Assembly: GCF_004792295.1 (NCBI RefSeq)
Contig: NZ_SRRY01000001.1
Span: 2,614,501 to 2,678,500 of the forward strand
Source: Pseudoalteromonas sp. MEBiC 03607
GTDB taxonomy: Bacteria; Pseudomonadota; Gammaproteobacteria; Enterobacterales; Alteromonadaceae
Direction: 5' to 3'
DNA length: 64,000 nucleotides
Each line of letters opens with the position of its first letter. Position 1 is the stretch's first letter. A program made the translations under genes and the position numbers. The notes below the pieces were generated by a model that ran no database searches, had not been told where the DNA came from, and saw only the letters and a program-made list of their open reading frames with translations. Shown here piece after piece: positions 58,352-64,000 of this stretch.

Positions 58352-58894
58352 TTAGTAAACTAATACTGCGCGACGGTTTTTCGCGAACGCTTCTTCAGTG
58401 CGAGACTTAACCATTGGCTTTTCTTCACCATAGCTCACTACTGACATTTGGCTAGCAGAAACACCTAAGCTTTGTAAATATTTTTCTACTGCTTGACCAC
58501 GGTGCTCACCTAACGCGATGTTGTACTCAGGTGTACCGCGCTCATCTGCGTGACCTTCGATTAGTACTTTAACTGATGGGTTTTGTACTAAGAATTCAGC
58601 GTGTGCTTGTAAAAGCTCAGCATATTTGCTTTGAATTTTTGCATTATCAAAACCGAAGTAAATGATTTGCTCTTGACGTAACGCTTCGTATTTTTGACGA
58701 AGTGCTTCTTCAGCTTGCTGCTCTGGAGTAAGTGTTGCAACTTCAACTGTATCATTGTTGTTTGATTGCTCAACCATACCTTGGTTAGATTGGTTTGCAG
58801 CACCTTCATCAAGATCAGAAGAAGAGCTACATGCTGCTAATGTCATCACTGGCACAGCAATTAGCAGGCCTTTTAAAGTTTTATTAAGTTGCAT
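58352..58894 (-). CDS. pal: Peptidoglycan-associated lipoprotein Pal
   Basis: A 180-residue outer-membrane lipoprotein with lipobox TLAAC (Cys22) and a C-terminal OmpA-like domain (IYFGFDNAKIQSKYAELLQAHAEFL, VLIEGHADERGTPEYNIALGEHRGQAVEKYL) that binds meso-diaminopimelate in peptidoglycan and TolB. Residues 25-60 form a Gln/Asn/Ser-rich linker. It sits 34 bp after tolB in the tol-pal operon. Confidence 0.97.
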   Translation of the reverse strand: MQLNKTLKGLLIAVPVMTLAACSSSSDLDEGAANQSNQGMVEQSNNNDTVEVATLTPEQQAEEALRQKYEALRQEQIIYFGFDNAKIQSKYAELLQAHAEFLVQNPSVKVLIEGHADERGTPEYNIALGEHRGQAVEKYLQSLGVSASQMSVVSYGEEKPMVKSRTEEAFAKNRRAVLVY

Positions 58895-58928
58895 TTAATT
58901 GATTCCTATATTGAGTAAACCAGTAAAA

Positions 58929-60287
58929 TTACTGTAAATAAGGCGACCAAGCCGGTGCCTTAACTTGTCCGTCTAGTACAGGCAAACGTGCTTTAAAGCG
59001 ACCATCCATAGAAACTAACGCTAATACCTGTTTATTATTATGAAGCGTGCTATAGATAATCATCGAACCGTTTGGCGCGATACTTGGCGATTCATCTAGG
59101 CGTGTTCTCGTTAACACTTGGAACGCACCAGTAGCTAGCTCTTTTTTAGCAAGATGGTATCGACCGTTTGTTCGATTCACCATCACTAATTCTTTTCCGT
59201 CAGGTGAAATAGAACCTGCTAAATTCATATCACCATCAAACGTCATTCTTTTAGCTCTGCCTGTTTTTAAATTTAACTTATAAATCTGGGCATTACCACC
59301 CCTTTCAGACGTAAACACAATATCTTCACCATTTGGGAACCAAGAAGGCTCTGTATCGATACTGCGGTGATTTGTTAAGCGTGTTTCTTTACGCGTAGCA
59401 AGGTCTAAAAGGTATACTTCGGTTGCACCATTGCGGTCTTTCGAAAGTACTAAAAGTAGCTTTTTACCATCTGGTGAAAACTGTGGTGCACCATTGATAC
59501 CTTGATGGCTTGTGATTAACTCGCGCTTACCAGTGTAAAGATCTTGGATGTAAATTTGGCTTTGACGATTCTCAAAAGTTACATACGCAAGTTTAGTCCC
59601 ATCTGGTGACCACGCTGGTGACATAAGAGGTTCTTTAGAGCGAAGTAGAACTTGTTCATTATAACCGTCGTAATCTGCAACAACGAGCTGATAAGGTTTT
59701 GGCTCATCATCACGCACGATAACGTAAGCAATTTTTGTTAAAAATGCGCCTTTTTCGCCAGTTAGTGCTTCGTAAACCACATCACTAATGCGGTGTGCAT
59801 AACGGCGAAAACCGGTTTCAGAAATCACACTTTCACGGGCGTCTAAAATATGATCTTGGCTTTGCATTAATTTGCCATTAGCCATCATTTTTGTTTGTCC
59901 GCCGGTGATTTGCCCACGAATAACATCAATAAGTTCATATTTTACAAGGTAGCGGCCGCCTGGCTGTTGCTCTACTTGACCAACAAGCACAGCCTCAACG
60001 CCTTGGTTAACCCATGCGCCATAGTCAACATCAGCATCTTTGCCCGGTAACTGCGGCATGTTTGCTACATCGATTGGCTTAAACTTACCACTGCGCATTA
60101 AATCAGCTGCAATCACTTTATTTAATTCTTCAGGGATAGGACCAACACCTTGATATTTAAAAGGCACAACCGCAATTGGGCGAGCGCCATCGATACCATC
60201 GGTAATTACAATTTCTAAGGCAGCACTGGCAATGCCATGAAAGCCCAGTAATACAATAAAAAACGCAGTTTTTATCTGGTTAAACAT
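58929..60287 (-). CDS. tolB: Tol-Pal system protein TolB
   Basis: A 452-residue periplasmic protein that binds Pal and TolA. A signal peptide (cleavage near ASA, ~22) is followed by the N-terminal alpha/beta domain ([32 protein letters not shown]) and a six-bladed propeller with repeated SPDGxxLxxV motifs ([51 protein letters not shown]). It is 9 bp after tolA. Confidence 0.97.
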   Translation of the reverse strand: MFNQIKTAFFIVLLGFHGIASAALEIVITDGIDGARPIAVVPFKYQGVGPIPEELNKVIAADLMRSGKFKPIDVANMPQLPGKDADVDYGAWVNQGVEAVLVGQVEQQPGGRYLVKYELIDVIRGQITGGQTKMMANGKLMQSQDHILDARESVISETGFRRYAHRISDVVYEALTGEKGAFLTKIAYVIVRDDEPKPYQLVVADYDGYNEQVLLRSKEPLMSPAWSPDGTKLAYVTFENRQSQIYIQDLYTGKRELITSHQGINGAPQFSPDGKKLLLVLSKDRNGATEVYLLDLATRKETRLTNHRSIDTEPSWFPNGEDIVFTSERGGNAQIYKLNLKTGRAKRMTFDGDMNLAGSISPDGKELVMVNRTNGRYHLAKKELATGAFQVLTRTRLDESPSIAPNGSMIIYSTLHNNKQVLALVSMDGRFKARLPVLDGQVKAPAWSPYLQ

Positions 60288-60296
60288 ATCATTCCT

Positions 60297-61235
60297 TTAA
60301 AATTTAGGTGCTATGGTTAAGTTTATATTTTTTAGTTGCTCAAATACGTCACGATCAGGTGATACTGGTAATGTATCTGCCATACGCACTGCACGCATTG
60401 CAGCTTCACACACTAAGGTATCACCACCAAGCGATTTTACTTGAGTCACAAGGCCATTAAAACCAAGACGTATATTAAGGCGACACTCTTTGCCTTTCAT
60501 CTTCTCATCTTTTAAGAAGTTTTGCTGAATGCGTGCCATTATTAACGCTTTGTATTTTTCAACTTCGCCTAGAACTTGTTGTTGACGTACCTTGTTACGT
60601 GCAGCTTGCTCTGCTGCTAACTGTTCTTGCAGCATTTGTTCTTGTAAAGCTTGTTGACGCTTACGTTCAGCTTCTTCAGCTTTACGTTTACGCTCAGCTT
60701 CTGCTTCAGCTGCTTTACGCTTACGCTCTTCTTCCGCTTTCTTTAACGCTTCTTCTTCAGCTTTACGTTTATCAGCGGCTGCTTTTGCTGCAGCTTCAGC
60801 CTCTTGCTTTTGCTTTTCAGCTTGTTTGGCTTTTGCACGTTCTTTCTCTTGAATTTCACGTGCTTTTTTCGCTTGTGCTTCAGCTTCTGCTTTTTCTTTT
60901 TCCTTAGCACGGCGCTGCTGCTCTAGCTTTTTAAGACGACGGTCTTCAGCTTCTCTTTGCTTACGCGCTTCATTAGCTCGACGCTCTAGCTCTTGAATAC
61001 GTTTCGCTTCGGCTTGTTTTTTTGCTTCTTCTTGCTTTTTAAGCTCTGCAATTTTCTGCTCAACCTGTTGTTGATCAACGGTAACAGCAGACACTGCTTT
61101 TTCTGGTGCAGGTAACGCTGGATTAAGGTTTACTTCCATGACTTTAGGAGCTGGCATATGAAAGTTTGCACTCGCTACTAAAAAACCAACGATAGCAAGG
61201 TGCAAAATAACCGATTTTATTATTGATGCACGCAT
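60297..61235 (-). CDS. tolA: Tol-Pal system inner-membrane anchor TolA
   Basis: A 312-residue protein with an N-terminal membrane helix (~8-24), a long Lys/Glu/Ala-rich helical domain II (~55-215, with repeats such as KKQAEAKRIQELERRANEARKQ) that spans the periplasm, and a C-terminal globular domain III (KECRLNIRLGFNGLVTQVKSLGGDTLVCEAAMRAVRMADTLPV) that contacts TolB/Pal. It is shorter than E. coli TolA (421 aa) mainly in domain II. It begins 1 bp after tolR ends. Confidence 0.95.
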   Translation of the reverse strand: MRASIIKSVILHLAIVGFLVASANFHMPAPKVMEVNLNPALPAPEKAVSAVTVDQQQVEQKIAELKKQEEAKKQAEAKRIQELERRANEARKQREAEDRRLKKLEQQRRAKEKEKAEAEAQAKKAREIQEKERAKAKQAEKQKQEAEAAAKAAADKRKAEEEALKKAEEERKRKAAEAEAERKRKAEEAERKRQQALQEQMLQEQLAAEQAARNKVRQQQVLGEVEKYKALIMARIQQNFLKDEKMKGKECRLNIRLGFNGLVTQVKSLGGDTLVCEAAMRAVRMADTLPVSPDRDVFEQLKNINLTIAPKF

Positions 61236-61236
61236 A

Positions 61237-61662
61237 CTACTCCTCGAATGATTCAGTCATTAAACCAACAGACGGAACACCCGCGTTTTTCAAAAAGTCC
61301 ATTAATAGCAATACTTCTTGATAAGAAACACGGCCAGAGCCTTTAATCATAACCGGAGTATCTGGATTTTTCTGCAGCTGTAGCTTTATAACCGCCGCCA
61401 CATCAAGGGCCTCCATCGGCGCTTCAGGGTCAGTACCAATACTGACATAATATTTACCTTCGGCATCAATTGAAGCAATGATCGGTGGTGTATCTTTGGT
61501 ATCAACAAGATCAGACTCTTCCATTTTCGGTAAGTCGACTTTTACACCATGGGTGATAAGTGGTGCTGTTGCCATAAATATGATTAGCAGTACTAACATT
61601 ACATCAATGTAAGGTACTACGTTTATCTCCCCTACAGGGCGACGTTTCTTACGCTGATACAT
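61237..61662 (-). CDS. tolR: Tol-Pal system protein TolR
   Basis: A 141-residue inner-membrane protein that, with TolQ, forms the proton-driven motor. It has the ExbD/TolR N-terminus [25 protein letters not shown] with the key Asp in the membrane helix, then a periplasmic domain. Its ATG overlaps the end of tolQ by 14 bp. Confidence 0.97.
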   Translation of the reverse strand: MYQRKKRRPVGEINVVPYIDVMLVLLIIFMATAPLITHGVKVDLPKMEESDLVDTKDTPPIIASIDAEGKYYVSIGTDPEAPMEALDVAAVIKLQLQKNPDTPVMIKGSGRVSYQEVLLLMDFLKNAGVPSVGLMTESFEE

Positions 61663-62353
61663 TCGCTTTAGCCTCTATTTGTGTAGCTGCTTGGCGGTGT
61701 AAAATATTAGCAAACTCTTCCATGAAGTTAATGTAATTACCTTCAAGCTTTTCTACTTTGTTTGCAAAACGGTTGTAAGCGATAACAGCTGGGATTGCCG
61801 CAAATAAGCCCATCGCTGTAGCGATGAGTGCTTCTGCAATACCCGGTGCAACCATTTGTAACGTAGCTTGCTTAACTTCGCCTAACGCGATAAACGCATT
61901 CATGATACCCCACACCGTACCAAATAGGCCGATATATGGGCTAATTGAACCTACTGTTGCTAAAAATGAAAGACTTGATTCTAGTTTTTCTACTTCGCGA
62001 GACAAAGCAACGCGCATAGAACGATGCGTTCCTTCCATCACAATACTTGCGCTTTGAATTGAATTTTTCTTATGACGAGCAAATTCTTTAAAACCTGCGA
62101 CGAAAAGTGCCTCAACACCAGAAGCGCCTCCAGGACGGGCTGACACTTCATTATATAGTTTACTTAAATCAACGCCTGACCAAAACTTTTGCTCAAAACG
62201 CTTTGCGCCATTAAGTGCATCAGAAATCGCTTTTTTACGTTGAAAAATAATTGCCCATGACATTACCGACATACCGACTAATGCCAACATTACTAGCTGG
62301 ACAAGTACACTGGCTTCTAGAATAAGATCTAAAAAGTTAAGCCCTGATCCCAC
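61649..62353 (-). CDS. tolQ: Tol-Pal system proton channel subunit TolQ
   Basis: A 234-residue MotA/TolQ/ExbB family protein with three membrane helices (~17-38, ~135-157, ~170-192). Signature segments are [25 protein letters not shown] and [26 protein letters not shown]. The start is a GTG at 62353 with TAGGAG 7 nt upstream. It opens tolQRAB-pal-cpoB; no ybgC precedes it in this window. Confidence 0.97.
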   Translation of the reverse strand: MGSGLNFLDLILEASVLVQLVMLALVGMSVMSWAIIFQRKKAISDALNGAKRFEQKFWSGVDLSKLYNEVSARPGGASGVEALFVAGFKEFARHKKNSIQSASIVMEGTHRSMRVALSREVEKLESSLSFLATVGSISPYIGLFGTVWGIMNAFIALGEVKQATLQMVAPGIAEALIATAMGLFAAIPAVIAYNRFANKVEKLEGNYINFMEEFANILHRQAATQIEAKANVSA

Positions 62354-62845
62354 GTTAAACTCCTAAAATAGATTTCTATATAATTTGTTATATTTATTAC
62401 ATGCGCACTGTTTGACCATAAATGAGGCCAAAAGTTGTGCCTAGTGTATATAGTCAGTTATAAACTGACAACGCTCTTGCTGTGAATTAGCGGCAATTAA
62501 CGGTAAAAAGCAAATTGCTTAGCTATTTTTTAGTCATATTAAGTTTCACTCGTCTTTTTGTGCATATTTTTACATTAATAAAAAGTCATTACAAAAATCC
62601 TAAAAAGCTAATAAAACCTCAAAAAATAGCGCTTTTATTCAAAAAACACGCATAAACACCCAAAAGCAGTTTTGCAAATCTACTACAGAATACTTAAACT
62701 AATCCTGAATGAAGTTCATAAAATTTTTAAAACCCACTTTATTCATGAGCTTAAATATAAAAACACCAAAAAGTGAACAAAAAGCACACAACTTAAATTT
62801 TCACTCACATTAGTTTTTTTTATCTGAAAATAAAATTTTTCTAGT
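62354..62845. other. AT-rich intergenic region upstream of tolQ
   Basis: About 490 bp of AT-rich sequence with no credible ORF on either strand. It must hold the tolQ promoter near its left end. No ybgC is present. Confidence 0.6.
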
Positions 62846-62874
62846 TTGAAGAAAAATCCTTCATTGCGTATTAT
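62846..62874 (+). promoter_or_regulatory. Sigma-70-like promoter of the candidate sRNA
   Basis: TTGAAG (62846-62851) and TATTAT (62869-62874) with a 17-bp spacer on the plus strand; predicted start about 62881. Confidence 0.55.
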
Positions 62875-62880
62875 TTACCT

Positions 62881-63060
62881 ATACCGAGCTAGCAACCTCA
62901 TGAAAGAGTCTTTCATTAAGCTCAGTTTTTTGCATTATGATGTTTCGTATTGCTCCAGGTTAATTTGCACAGGATAAAACCTCGTTCAAATTGACCATAG
63001 TTTCCAAGATTACTTCCTTCAACTTGTTGTTTGCCCGCATCCTTATGCGGGCTTTTTTTT
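62881..63060 (+). ncRNA. Candidate intergenic small RNA (about 180 nt)
   Basis: Between the divergent starts of tolQ and the convergent end of ruvB, the plus strand has a promoter, a structured 5' region and a strong terminator. The 5' end nests GAGCT...AGCTC around a perfect ATGAAAGA/TCTTTCAT hairpin (62900-62916), followed by a U6 run, then unstructured pyrimidine-rich sequence, then the terminator at 63033. No known family (RyhB, GcvB, Spot 42, GlmY/Z, 6S, tmRNA, SRP RNA) was recognised. A 25-codon ATG frame starts at 62900 but has no RBS. Confidence 0.5.
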
Positions 63061-63061
63061 G
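63031..63061 (+). terminator. Rho-independent terminator of the candidate sRNA
   Basis: GCCCGCAT/ATGCGGGC perfect 8-bp stem with a 4-nt CCTT loop followed by eight T. Confidence 0.9.
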
Positions 63062-63189
63062 CCTGAGCAAACGTCAACGAGAATACCTACAGCTAACTTA
63101 ACAGCATGTGAATTACAGATGTTAAAATGATACTAAGCGGTAAGCGGTAAAACCTATCTTGCTAATAAATAAAACCAAGTTACCTAAAT

Positions 63190-63217
63190 TAAAAAAGCAG
63201 CCCTTTTGAGCTGCTCG
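63190..63217 (-). terminator. Terminator after ruvB
   Basis: AGCAGC/GCTGCT stem with an 8-nt loop followed on the minus strand by six T, 43 bp beyond the ruvB stop. Confidence 0.75.
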
Positions 63218-63259
63218 AAACTTATAAATAAAAAGCTAGTAACTAAACTTTAGGTTTGA

Positions 63260-64000
63260 TTATTTATCGGGTGTTAAACCAAAGTGAAGGTAGGCAATAT
63301 CCGAGACAAGTCGTCCGCGTGGAGTGCGTTGAATAAAACCTTGCTGTATTAAAAAAGGCTCTATTACATCTTCTATGGTTTCTTTTTCTTCGCCAATGGC
63401 AGCAGCGAGGTTATCAAGACCAACTGGGCCACCCATAAATTTTTCGATAATAGCAAGCAAGTATTTACGGTCCATATAATCAAAGCCACTTTTATCAACA
63501 TCAATCATATCGAGTGCTTGCTCAGCCACCGAAGCATTTACTTTACCGTCTGAGCGTACTTGGGTGTAATCACGCACACGGCGCAACAAACGATTTGCAA
63601 TTCGAGGTGTACCACGCGAGCGCTTGGCTATTTCGGCCGCGCCTTCATCACACATGGTTAAATTTAAAAAGCTAGCAGAACGTGCAACAATTTTTGATAA
63701 GTCTTCAACAGAATAAAACTCTAAGCGCTGTACAATACCAAAACGGTCTCTTAGCGGTGAGGTAAGTGATCCTGCCCGTGTTGTTGCGCCAATTAATGTA
63801 AATGGCGGTAAATCGAGTTTTATTGAGCGCGCTGCAGGGCCTTCACCAATCATAATATCTAGCTGATAATCTTCCATCGCAGGATATAAAATCTCTTCAA
63901 CTTGTGGACTTAGCCGATGTATTTCATCAATAAAAAGTACATCACCTTCTTCAAGGTTTGTTAAAAGTGCAGCAAGGTCCCCTGCCTTTTCGAGTACAGG
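63260..64000 (-). CDS. ruvB: Holliday junction branch migration helicase RuvB (C-terminal part)
   Basis: The minus-strand frame continues past an internal Met (63877) to the window edge, so the N-terminus lies outside. The ~246 visible residues match RuvB closely: [28 protein letters not shown] (Walker B), [20 protein letters not shown] (sensor 1, arginine finger region), [18 protein letters not shown] (sensor 2) and the winged-helix [41 protein letters not shown]. RuvB drives branch migration with RuvA. The Walker A motif is beyond the edge. Confidence 0.97.
   Translation of the reverse strand, partial: PVLEKAGDLAALLTNLEEGDVLFIDEIHRLSPQVEEILYPAMEDYQLDIMIGEGPAARSIKLDLPPFTLIGATTRAGSLTSPLRDRFGIVQRLEFYSVEDLSKIVARSASFLNLTMCDEGAAEIAKRSRGTPRIANRLLRRVRDYTQVRSDGKVNASVAEQALDMIDVDKSGFDYMDRKYLLAIIEKFMGGPVGLDNLAAAIGEEKETIEDVIEPFLIQQGFIQRTPRGRLVSDIAYLHFGLTPDK

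Noticed and set aside
62881..63060. CsrB/RsmZ-type or RyhB-type RNA
   Set aside because: Only one GGA occurs, not the repeated AGGA/GGA loops of Csr RNAs. A short ATTGCT-CCAG stretch recalls the RyhB core, but no Fur box precedes it and the rest does not match.

Overview
The window is chromosomal DNA from a marine gammaproteobacterium, most likely Pseudoalteromonas. Supporting this: AT-rich coding sequence, a monomeric (742-aa-class) NADP isocitrate dehydrogenase next to clpA-clpS-cspD, a VolA/Pla-1-type lipase lipoprotein, an old-yellow-enzyme/TetR pair, and gammaproteobacterial neighbourhoods such as tolQRAB-pal-cpoB-tRNA-Lys-nadA and infA/bpt/aat/trxB. Genus is inferred from gene content, not from a search. 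About 49 protein genes, nine tRNA genes and one candidate small RNA can be supported.

Layout. 1-9.7 kb: the N-terminal part of a large Ig-like-domain lipoprotein (runs off the left edge), a DAACS symporter, sohB, a VolA-like lipase, a YciK-type SDR and pssA. 9.9-18.8 kb: housekeeping block trxB, aat-bpt, infA, clpA-clpS, cspD and icd. 19-25 kb: ppk2 with a Lys/Ala-rich coiled-coil protein, a DUF2987 protein coupled to a Bax-like glucosaminidase, a dGTPase of the class linked to phage defence, and a DUF481 outer-membrane protein. 25-33.4 kb: prolyl oligopeptidase lipoprotein, ilvE, an SDR coupled to an Mpo1-like (DUF962) membrane protein, a small coiled-coil protein, a Crp/Fnr regulator, a secreted M20 amidohydrolase and a TRIC-like channel. 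33.4-42.8 kb: overlapping recC-recB-recD-GNAT operon. 42.9-47.6 kb: two exported phosphatase-superfamily enzymes (overlapping ATGA) downstream of a TonB-dependent receptor, probably a phosphate-ester scavenging unit. 47.7-51.7 kb: old yellow enzyme/TetR divergent pair with two dyad operators, a DUF2750 protein, and an AraC/CMD-like divergent pair.

51.9-55 kb holds the most unusual protein-coding unit: a prepilin with a long Ser/Thr/Gly/Pro-rich tail, a single-pass protein with a pilin-like C-terminal part but no prepilin signal, and a complete GspE/PilB-type ATPase, with no inner-membrane platform, secretin or prepilin peptidase nearby. 55-62.4 kb: tRNA-Ser, nadA, eight tandem tRNA-Lys(UUU) genes behind a stable-RNA type promoter, then cpoB, pal, tolB, tolA, tolR, tolQ. 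Seven of the eight tRNA-Lys units carry a 3' trailer hairpin whose 5' arm includes the CCA end. 62.8-63.06 kb: a candidate intergenic sRNA with sigma-70-like promoter, structured 5' end and Rho-independent terminator. The window ends inside ruvB.

No insertion sequence, prophage, CRISPR array or plasmid function was seen. Start codons were adjusted from the longest ORF where a ribosome-binding site or family alignment favoured a downstream start (yciK, bpt, clpA, clpS, icd, Bax-like, DUF2987, DUF962, Crp/Fnr, TonB receptor, OYE, CMD-like, nadA).
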